Counted from the first letter of the stretch, positions 9,251-18,863 are shown. The stretch is DNA of 61,033 bases from Roseburia sp. 1XD42-34 (GCF_009917385.1 NZ_QWLJ01000025.1:1-61033); one strand, 5' to 3'. Program-made: numbers and translations. The notes: generated by a model from the sequence alone, not told the origin.

Positions 9251-9454
9251 CCATTTTATAACTTCCTATAACAATAAAAAACCAACCAGACGGTTTTATT
9301 TAGAATTATATTATATATGACTACAAAATAGCTGTCAAAGATTTGTTCTGCCTTGTTTACTTTAACCTTCACAAAAAAGGTAGCTGATCATTGCCAAATA
9401 TTGCTTTAGCCAGACGATAGATTTTTCCATTATAATAGTAGAGGAGGTGATATA

Positions 9455-10291
9455 TTGTATATTGGTTTAGTAGTATGTATTCTTGTTAGTTACTTATTAG
9501 TGAAAGGCTACCAAAATACACAGAAACTCGTTGTTAATGAAATTACGATAGATACAGGCGATAGAGGTAGCAAAGAAAATGCCCTTCATATATTGCATAT
9601 TTCAGATATGCATTTAGAAAACATTTCTGTTACTCCAGACCGTTTAATAGAAAGTATTGGTTCTCATAAAATTGATATTATCGCTCTAACTGGAGATTTT
9701 TTAGATCGGAAACGGAGTATACCCAAATTAATTCCTTATCTACAAGCTTTAAGTAAATTACAACCAGTGTACGGTTCATTTGCTGTTTTTGGAAATCATG
9801 ATTATGTGTTAAACGAATCAAACTTTGTAAAGCTTAAGAATGTATTAAATCAATATGGTTTTCAAACATTGCAAAATGAAAATAAGCAGGTAGAGTTAGA
9901 TGGAAAGCAAATAAATATTGTTGGAATCGACAATTATTCCACGAAACATAGCGATGTGAAAAAAGCTTTCACTGGCATAAATCGGGGCACCAATTTAGTT
10001 TTAACCCATGATCCTAATGTAGTATTAACGATGAATGACTATCGATTTGATTATTTACTTTCTGGACACTTTCATGGTGGTCAAATTCATTGGCCAAAAC
10101 CATATCATCTACGGAAAATGGGACAGTTAGTAAAGATGAATATGGTAAAAGGTCTTCATCAATTAAAGGGACGCCCATTTTATATTAGCGAAGGGCTTGG
10201 TCAAACCGGCTTTAATATTCGAATTGGCAGTCGCCCTGAGATAACCATTCATCATTTTTCAGTGAATAAGCAGATAGAAAAAGCAATGTAG
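9455..10291 (+). CDS. Metallophosphoesterase, YkuE/YaeI-like, membrane-anchored
   Basis: A 278-residue calcineurin-type phosphoesterase. The metal-binding motifs appear in order: DMH, GDFLD, GNHDY, and GHFHGG near the C-terminus. An N-terminal hydrophobic segment (about residues 2-17) should anchor it with the active site outside. YkuE and YaeI relatives are linked to the envelope, including UDP-diacylglucosamine hydrolysis, but the substrate here is not known. Translation starts at TTG 9455 behind a full GAGGAGGTGA ribosome binding site. A hairpin terminator follows about 130 bp after the stop. Confidence 0.88.
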   Translation: MYIGLVVCILVSYLLVKGYQNTQKLVVNEITIDTGDRGSKENALHILHISDMHLENISVTPDRLIESIGSHKIDIIALTGDFLDRKRSIPKLIPYLQALSKLQPVYGSFAVFGNHDYVLNESNFVKLKNVLNQYGFQTLQNENKQVELDGKQINIVGIDNYSTKHSDVKKAFTGINRGTNLVLTHDPNVVLTMNDYRFDYLLSGHFHGGQIHWPKPYHLRKMGQLVKMNMVKGLHQLKGRPFYISEGLGQTGFNIRIGSRPEITIHHFSVNKQIEKAM

Positions 10292-10422
10292 TGATCATAA
10301 TAAAAACTCTGAAATATCGTTCGTATTCCTTATTTGGATAATATGGAACAAAATCTTGCTGCATGAGTTTCACGTTGTGAAATATGGCAGAGGCTAGAAC
10401 ATAAAAAAATACTATATAGCAA

Positions 10423-10463
10423 AAGCCGAACAATTATAAATGAATTGTCCGGCTTGTTTGTTT
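10423..10463 (+). terminator. Terminator downstream of the phosphoesterase
   Basis: AAGCCGAACAATT (10423-10435) pairs with AATTGTCCGGCTT (10443-10455) with one mismatch, followed by GTTTGTTT. Confidence 0.7.
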
Positions 10464-10497
10464 AAAAATATTCCTAACATCCTATGTTAGAGTACAT

Positions 10498-10585
10498 CGC
10501 TTTCCGCGAGTTTCCTCTGCTTCATAGAGCATAATCTGCTTTCCTACGGGATCTTCCAGCTCTTGCTGTGCTGTAGGAGTCTAAA
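10498..10585. repeat. Degenerate Bacillaceae intergenic repeat
   Basis: The stretch with CGCTTTCCGCGAG, CTGCTTTCCTACGGGATC and GTAGGAGTCT resembles from memory a GC-rich intergenic repeat (CTTTCCGCGGGC..TCTTC..GGAGTC) seen in many Bacillaceae genomes. Only one copy is in the window, so this rests on recall rather than comparison. Confidence 0.35.
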
Positions 10586-10735
10586 ATATTTGACTACGAT
10601 AAAAATTTGTGTATACACAATAGATAATGGATTGCGTTTTTAAATCACTGTTTTAGTTATGATCCAGTCTTTTTTGCATCGTTTTATATAGGTTATTATG
10701 GAAGCAAGTTAATTACAATCAAAAGCTAATTTATT

Positions 10736-10920
10736 TTTATCCCGTATATAAGATGCTAGAAGATTCCTTCTTTCAGGAGGTGGATAATCTATTTCAACAA
10801 GTCTAAGTGTGAGATAACAGCACCTAAATGCCTGATCGTTCAGAGGCTTTTAGGTCATACCATTTCGGTCTAACAATCCGTGGGGTGAAAAAACCCTCCC
10901 ACAGATTGAGATTTACTTTT
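10736..10920 (+). repeat. Repeat B, copy 4
   Basis: Starts TTTATCCCGTATATAAG. The middle hairpin is CACCTAAATGCC with GGCTTTTAGGT, and the third is CAATCCGTGGG with CCCACAGATTG. It ends 80 bp before amj, so the amj promoter must be inside or just after it. Confidence 0.8.
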
Positions 10921-10999
10921 TGGAAAAACTCCACCTGAGGGTTGCGATTCATGGTATGATAACCTTATCGCTGTGAAAAGGTAGGTTAATCTAATCATC

Positions 11000-11815
11000 A
11001 TGGAAGTTATAACTGGTAAACTGCTGCTTATTTTTCTGTTTATTTTCATTATCCATAGTATTGAAACATTGGCTTATGCTGTTCGTTTATCAGGTGCGAG
11101 GGTGAAAATGATTGCCTCTGCGCTTGCGTTATTTAATGTTATGGTTATAGTATCTCGCTTAGCGAATATGATGCAACAACCGTTTACAGGTAGTTTAATA
11201 GATACAGCACCACCTGAGCATGCACTTCAAGTTGTAGAAGAGCAATATCGCATTTTAATTGGAGCTTCCACGGCTGGTACGATAGCTGGAATTATCGTTT
11301 TTCCGACATTTATTGCATTGTTCTCTCGCGCCATCATACACTTAGCTAATGAAAGAGGATCGATCCCTGTACTTATTAGAAAAGGGTTATCGATTGAATT
11401 TTTTTTGCGAGGTTGGAAGCATATCCGTTTACCAAAACGAACAGATATAAAAGGGTTACGGATAAGTAACATTCCGGCGAAATTATTTCTTATAAATACA
11501 ATCATTACGGCTATTTATACAATAGGTGTCCTAGCAGCCTTATATGCATCATTGCTTGTGCCAGAACGCGCCGCGACAGCAGTAATGGCTTCTGGCTTAA
11601 TAAATGGGATAGCAACGATTTTACTAGTAGTGTTTGTTGACCCAAAAGTTTCTGTTTTAGCAGATGATGTTGTCAACAACAGAGGGAGCTACCGAACGTT
11701 AAAAGGAGTTTCACTTATGATGGTTAGCTCGCGCTTATTAGGTACATTGCTAGCACAAGCGTTATTTATTCCAGGGGCAAAGTATGTAGCTTGGTTTACG
11801 AAATTTATTGTTTAG
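11000..11815 (+). CDS. amj: Alternate lipid II flippase Amj
   Basis: A 271-residue polytopic membrane protein of the DUF2837 family. In B. subtilis, Amj (YdaH) is an alternate lipid II flippase that can replace MurJ, translocating the peptidoglycan precursor across the membrane, and it is induced by envelope stress through SigM. Recognised by length, the N-terminal HSIETLAYAVRLSGAR and the following SRLANMMQQPFTG segment, and about seven hydrophobic helices. No SigM promoter of the usual TGAAAC..CGTC form could be seen upstream; repeat B lies there. Single gene; repeat A starts at the very base after the stop codon. Confidence 0.9.
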   Translation: MEVITGKLLLIFLFIFIIHSIETLAYAVRLSGARVKMIASALALFNVMVIVSRLANMMQQPFTGSLIDTAPPEHALQVVEEQYRILIGASTAGTIAGIIVFPTFIALFSRAIIHLANERGSIPVLIRKGLSIEFFLRGWKHIRLPKRTDIKGLRISNIPAKLFLINTIITAIYTIGVLAALYASLLVPERAATAVMASGLINGIATILLVVFVDPKVSVLADDVVNNRGSYRTLKGVSLMMVSSRLLGTLLAQALFIPGAKYVAWFTKFIV

Positions 11816-11900
11816 AACAAAGGCGCAGGCGCCCGTTTAGCAACGTAGTGACTGGAGCGAATAAAATGAACCGTCCAACAGCGGGGTTTTTTGGTCAACC
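11816..11900. repeat. Repeat A, truncated copy A4
   Basis: GAACAAAGGCGC then GCGCCCGTTTAGCAACGTAGTGACTGGAGCGAATAAA, followed by a short piece like the third hairpin of B (CAACAGCGGGGTTTTTT). The rest is lost. It begins directly after the amj TAG, and the following 290 bp to 12191 hold no gene I can support. Confidence 0.65.
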
Positions 11901-12191
11901 TTAGCGAAGATTCAAAGGCTCCCTGTTCTGGAGTGATCAAACTAAAAAAACTACCCATAATTTAAAAAACGAAATTCATTTACATGGGTGAAGTATGCCT
12001 TTTTTTAGATGATATGGTAATAAATGGAGTGTCCAGAAGTAAAATTTTAACCATCATCAAATTTCTTCAACTTTCAGGAGCCAACTTTATGCAAATATAA
12101 GTTAGTTTTTAAGATAAATGCTGATACCTATATATAATCCTGAATTATTCATAGCTTGATTTTTTAAGAGAAGTTAACCCGTTAACTGTGC

Positions 12192-12374
12192 ATGGATAGG
12201 CAAGTGGAAAAGTGTGAAATGGGAAAAGAAATAGATAAAGAAGACATAGAAAGATTAGAAGAAGTAAGAGAACAAGTCAGTTTTATGGGCGGGAAGGGAT
12301 ATCTAACCTTTTTGTTTATAACTTGGACTTTTTTCTGGCTCCCTATGTTAATCTTGGACCCACCAAAAAGATAG
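12192..12374 (+). CDS. Small membrane protein, unknown
   Basis: A possible 60-residue protein: a charged, probably helical N-terminus (KEDIERLEEVREQ) and one hydrophobic segment (YLTFLFITWTFFWLPMLIL, about residues 37-55). The ribosome binding site is weak; an internal ATG at 12219 is another start. A strong terminator 13 bp after the stop supports a real transcription unit. I do not recognise a family. Confidence 0.45.
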   Translation: MDRQVEKCEMGKEIDKEDIERLEEVREQVSFMGGKGYLTFLFITWTFFWLPMLILDPPKR

Positions 12375-12387
12375 TTTTATTCATGAC

Positions 12388-12420
12388 AAAAGACCGCTAC
12401 AATAACGGTCTTTTTGTTTT
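12388..12420 (+). terminator. Rho-independent terminator
   Basis: AAAAGACCG (12388-12396) pairs exactly with CGGTCTTTT (12406-12414) over a 9-nt loop, followed by TGTTTT. Confidence 0.85.
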
Positions 12421-12569
12421 TCATATTCAGTTCTTAGAATTCAATGTATACTCCTCAAATAAATCTTCAAATACACCTAACTTCATTCATCTACTAAATC
12501 CAAAGTTAATATCCAACTCATTCTGTTATTTTTCTCGGAAGAGCCTGGTGATCGAGGAAATGAGTTTAA

Positions 12570-13537
12570 TTAATAGTTGTCGTTAACAATCAATTCGTAC
12601 TCTCTTTTAAGTTCCCCTAACTTCTCTAATATGTTTTTTACTTTTAAATCTTCACTTAAAGGTTTTCCATCTAACATAGGTGTTTTATTGTATATCTTTC
12701 TCACTCCGAAGCTAATTCCATCTCCTGTAATTGATGATTGAATATTAATTTTACTAGGGTTGTTCATTAATAAATTCATTAGGTCTTTCACTGTAGAATT
12801 ACTTGAATTATTCAAAAGAGTTAATAACTCAAAATCAGTTAAGAATGCAATGTCAGAATCAACTATACCTTTAAAGTGTAGGCTTATTGCTTCTGCTAGT
12901 ATTCGATCAGCAGCTAATAATTGGGGAGAAAGAAACAACTCATGATCCATTAAAATTAATTCCATTACGTAAAGAGCCGTTTCATAATCATTAGCAATAA
13001 CTCCTGTTTTTGAACAGCTTAGAGAACTCAACAAGTCTTTGGGGAGTCTATCTATTCCCCCATTCATATAAGTATCCCTAAAAAAACTATCTAAGTGATC
13101 TAACCCTATTATCTCATCGGTTCCTGTGATTTGATTTTGTGAATTTAAAAAGTCTATTACCTCTAGACAAGTAAGATCAGCTTTGTCTAATATTTCTTCT
13201 ATTTCGTTATCTTTTAAGTATTTTTCAGTCAGCTCGTGGTGGTTAAATCCAAAAGTTCTTTCGATTGAATGAGAAAATGGTAAATGTCCTATATCATGAA
13301 GAATCGCAGCAGCTCTAGCTAATTTATCATTAGGGAAGAAGTGAGCTGTTAATTTCCAAACACCTATTGTATGTTCATACCTAGAATGTACTACAGGTGA
13401 GACAATTGACCCTGCACCAAAATGTGACAATCGCTTTAACCTTCTTACATAGCTCGTATTAAAAAGCTCAAATCCCACCCATTTAATTCAACATCAGGAT
13501 ATAGTGGCTCGTTTATAAAACTATAATTTTTAATCAT
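12570..13537 (-). pseudogene. HD-domain phosphohydrolase, frameshifted near its start
   Basis: The long frame gives 302 residues with the HD metal motifs: SRYEHTIGVW (His), AAILHDIGHLPFSH (His-Asp), and GLDHLDSFFRDT (distal Asp). Members of this group (SAMHD1/dGTPase-like) cleave phosphate from nucleotides. The canonical ribosome binding site AAAGGAGGT and ATG lie at 13537, and that frame codes MIKNYSFINEPLYPDVELNG before running into a stop. Adding one G to the GGG run at 13474-13476 joins it to FELFNTSYVRRLKRL, which is the expected start of the HD fold. The 968-bp span is one base short of a whole number of codons. It starts 14 bp after the membrane gene upstream, in one operon. Confidence 0.75.
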
Positions 13538-13550
13538 TATTAGACCTCCT

Positions 13551-14057
13551 TTATGCGACATTTTGTGAAGTATCTTTTTTGTTCGTATTTCTTGAAGGAT
13601 ATACCATAGCAATAATGAAAATTAACATTAATGGTAATAAACCTATAACGAAACCAACTTGATTTACTACTGATAAATCACCTTCTTGTTGAAAACCTGC
13701 TCCAAAAGCTATTCCGCCGTATACGTTTATAGACAAGTAGTTCCCCAACACAAAAGTAGCTATAGATGAGAATGTAAGGAAGTACGCTCTCAAACTACTA
13801 GGTTTTGAATAGTCTTTTTCATCCATTATATCTGTCCAAATCAATCCCCACTTCTCTACCCGTGGATATAAGATTTTTAATAGTATTGGACCTAAGATAG
13901 CAGCAGCCACGAAATTATTTAATGACATAATATTTCCCAAGACAGCAAAAGGGTATAAACCTATAGCATCTAACATATATCCCATTATACTACCACAACC
14001 TATAGAAGCTATTAAAGCTACAAAAATATATTCGAAGTAATCTTTAGTTTTATTCAT
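13551..14057 (-). CDS. Multipass membrane protein, possibly ECF-type S component
   Basis: A 168-residue hydrophobic protein with about five membrane segments. The stretch LNNFVAAAILGPILLKILYPRVEKWGLIWTDIM recalls energy-coupling-factor substrate-binding (S) components; this is from memory and unverified. I start it at MNKTKDYFEYIF (14057), preceded by AAAAGG; the frame continues 11 codons further. No ECF ATPase or EcfT gene is nearby. It is followed at 13 bp by the HD-domain gene, so the pair may handle one nucleoside- or vitamin-like compound. The function is inference only. Confidence 0.6.
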   Translation of the reverse strand: MNKTKDYFEYIFVALIASIGCGSIMGYMLDAIGLYPFAVLGNIMSLNNFVAAAILGPILLKILYPRVEKWGLIWTDIMDEKDYSKPSSLRAYFLTFSSIATFVLGNYLSINVYGGIAFGAGFQQEGDLSVVNQVGFVIGLLPLMLIFIIAMVYPSRNTNKKDTSQNVA

Positions 14058-14116
14058 ATTTTCGGCCTTTTCTTTTCTAGCTCCGCACAATACTTCGTAT
14101 TATGCTGACATACTCG

Positions 14117-14224
14117 CTATCTTTTAGAATAAGGAGACTTGAAAAACAAAACAATTAGGAGTAAAGTAACAAGCAAGATGAACCAGAATATTATTATTTC
14201 TCGTCTTTTCAACGAGCTTACCAT
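14117..14224 (-). CDS. Possible 35-aa single-span membrane peptide
   Basis: The minus strand encodes MVSSLKRREIIIFWFILLV.. then a hydrophobic run and PYSKR. A positive N-terminus followed by about 20 hydrophobic residues looks protein-like. There is no convincing ribosome binding site, so it may be chance. It lies 60 bp upstream of the membrane-protein gene on the same strand. Confidence 0.25.
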   Translation of the reverse strand: MVSSLKRREIIIFWFILLVTLLLIVLFFKSPYSKR

Positions 14225-14757
14225 TGCTTGTGAAATCGATAATGTTGTGATTGTATTTTTTTCTATTTAGAAAAAAAGAGAGCTAGTCATAAGAAACATA
14301 GCATACCCTAAAACTTATAAGAAGTATGGTGCAGGAAAGCTTGTTTATAGATAACCATACCATTTACTTGTTTGGAAGGTGTTTTGAAAGAAGAACTACT
14401 ATATAATTAATGGAAACAAGGTAGAAAATGATAACCATAAAATGGTGCGATTTTTAAGGCATCATAAGCGAATACGATTTTTGCTAAGAAAGGATACTTA
14501 CTTCATCTACAATGTTGACAGAGTCTAAAGATAAGGAAAAAGCAATGATCCTTTGTTTCCGGTTGGATATTCCAACAAACTCTACTTCAAGAGTTATAGT
14601 CGGTACGAAATGGTTAGATAAAGGTACATAAATTCCCAATTCGCTCAAGTTATTATTCAGTTATGGATGGAATAAGCCCATCACTAAATGAAGCTTTACT
14701 TTATAATGGCTGAACTTGTCGTATGTATACTTCAATTAAAGGTATGGAGACTAAAAA
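14225..14757. other. Intergenic region upstream of the AraC-type fusion
   Basis: Over 500 bp without a gene I can support. Plus-strand frames around 14510-14620 give short protein-like stretches interrupted by stops, which may be a decayed gene, but no family is recognisable. The region must contain the promoter for 14758 and the divergent promoter for the 14057 operon. No repeat A or B here. Confidence 0.35.
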
Positions 14758-15945
14758 ATGAAGTTAAGTAGAAGTAGATTATTGGAAACGTTAAATCAAC
14801 AAATTAAAACAAATAAACATATTATTGGTGTTGCAGCAGGTTCTGGGCTTACAGCAAAATATGCGGAGCAGGGAGGGGCGGATTTTATCTTAGCTCTAAG
14901 CTCGGGAAGATTTCGGCAAATGGGGGTAAGCTCTTTAGCTGGTTTTACAGCATGTGCAAATAGTAATGAAATTGTGATGAATTTTGCTACCCAGGAGTTA
15001 TTGCCAATTGTAAATGAAATTCCAACTATTTTCGGCTTATTTGCTACAGATCCGACGATCCATATAGAAGATTATATCAGACAGATAAAATGGTGCGGTT
15101 TTGCTGGAATAAATAATTACCCGACTGTTGGTTTAATTGATGGTCAATTTCGAGAATCCTTAGAAGCACAGGGTCTAACTTTTGCAAAAGAGGTCACAGC
15201 TATTCAAATAGCGAACCAATTGGATTTATTTACGGTAGCATTTGTATTTAATCAATCACAAGCAATCGATATGCTTAAAGCTGGGGCGGACGTAATTTGT
15301 GTCCACCTAGGTTTAACAACGGGTGGAGTATTAGGCGCAAAACAAATTCAATCCTTACAGTCTGCTAAGAGGTTAGCTGTAGATATTTTTAACGCCTGTG
15401 ATGAAGTAAATCCGAATGTCATTAAAATGGTATATGGTGGTTCTATTAGCCGACCGATTGATGTCCAGTTTATGTACGATGGTACAGACATAGACGGATA
15501 TATTGGTGGCTCGGCTTTTGAACGTATTCCAGCTGAACAAGTAATTACCACTGTAACGAAATCATTTAAAGAAACGTATAACGTACAATATGAAGCTTCT
15601 ATTCAAAAGATTATGGAAGGCTTTGCAAATAAAAGAGATTATGTTGATTTTATAAAGGATTACATAAGCCATCATTATATGGAGGAAATTACATTAAATG
15701 ATTTGGCAGCTATTTTAAACTTATCCAGAACCTACTTAAGTACGTTATTTAAAACAGAAGTGGGGGTTCCATTTGTACAATATTTAGTCGATTTTCGATT
15801 AAATCGGGCAATTGAAATGATGAAGGAAGAGAAGCTTCCCTTGGTAACGGTTGCTGAAATGGTTGGTTATCCTAATTACACGCAATTTAGCAAAATATTT
15901 AAAAAAAGAAAAGGTGTTCCGCCAACACAGTTCTTCAAAAGATAA
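14758..15945 (+). CDS. AraC-type regulator with a PEP-hydrolase-like TIM-barrel sensor domain
   Basis: A 395-residue fusion. Residues 1 to about 275 match the phosphoenolpyruvate hydrolase-like TIM-barrel family (PF09370): [46 protein letters not shown]-type, YGGSI, GYIGGSAFERIP. They align almost end to end with the enzyme encoded at 17911. Residues about 290-395 are a full AraC double helix-turn-helix (ITLNDLAAILNLSRTYLSTLFK.. and the second LPLVTVAEMVGYPNYTQFSKIFKKRKGVPPTQF). I infer that the barrel binds the substrate or product of the neighbouring pathway and the HTH controls the operon at 16683. A weak AGGTATGGAG site precedes the ATG. Repeat A5 lies between it and its likely target. 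Confidence 0.85.
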   Translation: MKLSRSRLLETLNQQIKTNKHIIGVAAGSGLTAKYAEQGGADFILALSSGRFRQMGVSSLAGFTACANSNEIVMNFATQELLPIVNEIPTIFGLFATDPTIHIEDYIRQIKWCGFAGINNYPTVGLIDGQFRESLEAQGLTFAKEVTAIQIANQLDLFTVAFVFNQSQAIDMLKAGADVICVHLGLTTGGVLGAKQIQSLQSAKRLAVDIFNACDEVNPNVIKMVYGGSISRPIDVQFMYDGTDIDGYIGGSAFERIPAEQVITTVTKSFKETYNVQYEASIQKIMEGFANKRDYVDFIKDYISHHYMEEITLNDLAAILNLSRTYLSTLFKTEVGVPFVQYLVDFRLNRAIEMMKEEKLPLVTVAEMVGYPNYTQFSKIFKKRKGVPPTQFFKR

Positions 15946-16099
15946 AGTGAAAACCTCAATCAGTAGGGTTCATTTTTCGCACTATATGAAATTATAAAAT
16001 TTTTAGGGTTTATAGTATCAGAAAACCTACGGCTATCGTCAAAAAGACTTTGGCAATAGCCAAGGTCTCTAACAAGATAAGAAAGTAAAAAATGAGGTG

Positions 16100-16340
16100 C
16101 TTATGGATAACGATATAATGGAATAGCCACGTCCGGCTTAAGCGCCCAGCAACTAGGCGACTTCGCGAAATCGCCCTACGATAAGATCTCATCGGTTCGT
16201 TACAAAGAGGAGGGCCGACTAAATACGGGCTTGCCGCTCAGGCGTCGGCATACTCCTGTTGCAGGAGCATGATTCCTAAAACTTTAGTTACTTCGTTCCA
16301 GTCGCTACGTTGCTAAACGGGCGCTCTGCGCCTTTGTTCT
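16100..16340. repeat. Repeat A, copy A5, without B
   Basis: AGCGCCCAGCAACTAGGCGAC near 16140 and GTCGCTACGTTGCTAAACGGGCGC near 16300 form the inverted ends, with the internal CGACTAAATACGGGC..GGCGTCGGC hairpin remnant between. B is absent and the GATAAA site region is altered. It lies between the AraC-type fusion and the UPF0261 gene. Confidence 0.75.
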
Positions 16341-16682
16341 TTGCTGATCGTTTCTACTATACGGATATGACCGATAGGCTTTCTGAAGATAGCAGGTATT
16401 TCGTGACTGCTGGATGTTACGCTTTCCTACTGGTATTGACCATGTAAGTTGGAAAACATGTTTTCCTTCCAGTTATATGCAAGATAAAATTACATTTTTT
16501 CAACGAAAGGTTTACAAGTTATTGAATGAAAGTGAACAAAAAGACAAAATCAACATACATAACTACATTAATATTTACTGCCGAAAACGGTATCATATAT
16601 ATGAAAGAAAAAACAAAGAGCAACCATTTTTTTCGTTTCGATATGATGCCGTTTTCTTATTAATGTAAAAGGAGAGAGTACA
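16341..16682. other. Leader region of the UPF0261 operon
   Basis: About 340 bp between repeat A5 and the UPF0261 start. It should contain the promoter of 16683-18735 and, if the AraC-type fusion acts locally, its binding sites. An imperfect repeat around AAACGGTATCATATATATG and TTCGTTTCGATATGATGCCG is visible (about 16585-16650), but I cannot prove an operator. One open frame here (16414-16668) lacks a ribosome binding site and protein character. Confidence 0.4.
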
Positions 16683-17909
16683 TTGACAAATACGATTGCT
16701 TTAGCAGGAACGTTTGATACAAAAGGGAAAGAGTTTTTGTATGTCAAAGAACTTATTGAATCTTTAGGGTTTCATGTATTGACGATCCACACAGGTGTAT
16801 TTACGCCTCAATTTGAACCGGATATTTCTAATAAAGCGATTTTTCAATCTGCTGGAGAAGATATGCAAGCAATTGTAACTGCAAAAGATCGTGCAAAAGC
16901 AACACTTGCTCTGTCTAAAGGAATGGAAGTTTTATTACCGCAGCTCTACGAAGCTGGAAAATTTGCCGGAGTGCTTTCTTTTGGAGGATCAGGAGGGACC
17001 TCTATTGTTACTCCTGGAATGAGAGCATTGCCAATTGGAGTTCCAAAAGTGATGGTGTCAACGGTTGCTTCTGGAAATATAGCACATTATGTTGGGACAA
17101 GCGATATTATGATGTATCCGTCTATTGTTGATGTGGCTGGGTTAAATCAAATATCTACAAAAATATTTACCAATGCTGTTTTCGCAATTGCTGGAATGTT
17201 GCAATTTAAAAATGATCAAGAAATAGAAAAAAAGCCACTAATAGCGGCCACCATGTTTGGCTTAACTACACCTTGTATTAATTATGCAAAGGAGTATGTG
17301 GAGAAACAAGGCTATGAAATGCTCGTTTTTCATGCAACCGGAGTTGGCGGAAGAACAATGGAGAACCTTATTGAGGATGGATTTATTGAAGGTGTATTGG
17401 ATATAACTACGACAGAATGGGCTGATGAGTTAGTTGGTGGTGTTTTAGCAGCTGGCCCAAATCGATTGGAAGCAGCAGCGAAAAATCATATTCCACAAGT
17501 AGTTTCTGTTGGCGCTATGGATATGGTTAACTTTGGACCTTTTGAGACCGTTCCTGAAAAATTTTCAGGTCGCAAGTTTTACAAGCATAATCCAACTGTG
17601 ACGTTGATGCGGACAAGTGTGGAGGAGAATAAGCAAATTGGAAAAGTCATTGCCAATAAATTAAATCTGGCCCATGGTAGTACTTCTTTAATCCTACCAT
17701 TAAAAGGGTTATCTGGACTAGATGTAGAAGGGCAACCATTTTATGGGCCTGAAGAAGACCAAATGTTATTTCATACTTTAAAAGAAAACGTAGATCAAAC
17801 AAAAGTTCAAGTAATTGAATTGGAACAGGCAATAAATGACCGAGCTTTTGCAGAAGCAGCTGCAGAGAAATTAATTCAATTAATTGAAAGAAAAAAAGGA
17901 GCGAACTAA
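16683..17909 (+). CDS. UPF0261 family protein (Tm-1-like ATP-binding domain)
   Basis: A 408-residue protein beginning [20 protein letters not shown], the hallmark start of UPF0261, with [34 protein letters not shown] and the [17 protein letters not shown] region. The family shares the N-terminal nucleotide-binding domain of tomato Tm-1, an inhibitor of tobamovirus replication. The bacterial role is not established. Starts at TTG 16683 behind AAAGGAGAGAG. It is followed 1 bp after the stop by a PEP-hydrolase-family gene; in Tm-1 itself a TIM-barrel-like domain follows the same N-terminal domain, so these two genes correspond to a split Tm-1. Confidence 0.9.
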   Translation: MTNTIALAGTFDTKGKEFLYVKELIESLGFHVLTIHTGVFTPQFEPDISNKAIFQSAGEDMQAIVTAKDRAKATLALSKGMEVLLPQLYEAGKFAGVLSFGGSGGTSIVTPGMRALPIGVPKVMVSTVASGNIAHYVGTSDIMMYPSIVDVAGLNQISTKIFTNAVFAIAGMLQFKNDQEIEKKPLIAATMFGLTTPCINYAKEYVEKQGYEMLVFHATGVGGRTMENLIEDGFIEGVLDITTTEWADELVGGVLAAGPNRLEAAAKNHIPQVVSVGAMDMVNFGPFETVPEKFSGRKFYKHNPTVTLMRTSVEENKQIGKVIANKLNLAHGSTSLILPLKGLSGLDVEGQPFYGPEEDQMLFHTLKENVDQTKVQVIELEQAINDRAFAEAAAEKLIQLIERKKGAN

Positions 17910-17910
17910 T

Positions 17911-18735
17911 ATGTTAACTAGAAAAGAGATCATGCAACGATTTAATCAGCAAATCAATCAAGATAATATTTTGCTTGGAGTTGGAGCTGGTACTGGAATC
18001 ACTGCCAAAAGTAGTGAAGCTGGTGGAGCAGATATGTTAATTATTTATAACTCTGGTCGCTACCGCATGGCAGGTCGCGGTTCTTTAGCAGGGCTGCTTT
18101 CTTATGGAGATGCGAACCAAATAGTAGTAGAAATGGGAAGTGAAGTACTTCCAGTTGTCAAAGATACTCCTGTTCTTGCAGGTGTTAATGGAACAGATCC
18201 GTTCCGAGTGATGGAAGTATTTTTAAAGCAGCTAAAAGATCAAGGCTTTAGTGGGGTTCAAAATTTCCCTACTGTTGGCTTAATTGACGGTGTTTTTCGT
18301 CAAAATTTAGAGGAGACTGGCATGGGCTATGATTTAGAAGTAGAAATGATACGCAAAGCTCACGAGCTGGATATGCTAACTACTCCTTATGTATTCGATG
18401 AAGAACAGGCTAAAAAAATGGCGGCTGCTGGAGCAGATATGCTCGTAGCACATATGGGGTTAACAACCAAAGGTACCATTGGTGCTAAAACAGCCTTAAC
18501 ATTAGATGATGCAGTAGAACGGATTCAAAAAATTATTGATGCGGGTAAATCCGTTAACCCAGATATTACAGCTATATGTCACGGCGGTCCAATCGCTGAA
18601 CCAGACGATGCAGCCTATGTGATTAAAAGAGTCGACGGTATTGTTGGATTCTTTGGCGCTTCCAGTATTGAACGCTTTGCCGCAGAAAAAGGAATTAAGA
18701 AACAAGCAGAAGCATTTAAGCAAATCCGTAATTAG
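17911..18735 (+). CDS. Phosphoenolpyruvate hydrolase-family TIM-barrel protein
   Basis: A 274-residue protein of PF09370. The motifs run in the same order as in the AraC-type fusion: [84 protein letters not shown], and [11 protein letters not shown]. The family is named for a proposed C-C/phosphonate or PEP hydrolase relation; the actual reaction is not certain. I start it at ATG 17911 behind AAAGGAGCG; an open frame extends upstream into the UPF0261 gene. Second gene of the operon. Confidence 0.88.
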   Translation: MLTRKEIMQRFNQQINQDNILLGVGAGTGITAKSSEAGGADMLIIYNSGRYRMAGRGSLAGLLSYGDANQIVVEMGSEVLPVVKDTPVLAGVNGTDPFRVMEVFLKQLKDQGFSGVQNFPTVGLIDGVFRQNLEETGMGYDLEVEMIRKAHELDMLTTPYVFDEEQAKKMAAAGADMLVAHMGLTTKGTIGAKTALTLDDAVERIQKIIDAGKSVNPDITAICHGGPIAEPDDAAYVIKRVDGIVGFFGASSIERFAAEKGIKKQAEAFKQIRN

Positions 18736-18832
18736 ATTTTAAAAACAGATATATATTTTACTTTCAATGGATAGGAGCAAAAGGTGCCTTGAAATATTTG
18801 TTTGCAACTATCCTTATTTTTCTAACTTTATT

Positions 18833-18863
18833 GTAATAAATTGAAGTGGTCCTGCGCATAATG
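18833..18863 (+). promoter_or_regulatory. Possible SigG-type promoter of splAB
   Basis: GTAATAA and CATAATG about 17 bp apart fit the forespore sigma-G pattern loosely. splAB is SigG-controlled in B. subtilis. The match is imperfect and no transcript data are available. Confidence 0.35.

Noticed and set aside
16414..16668. 84-codon frame before the UPF0261 gene
   Set aside because: No ribosome binding site, composition unlike protein (Lys/Tyr/Asn from AT-rich DNA), and it covers the likely promoter.
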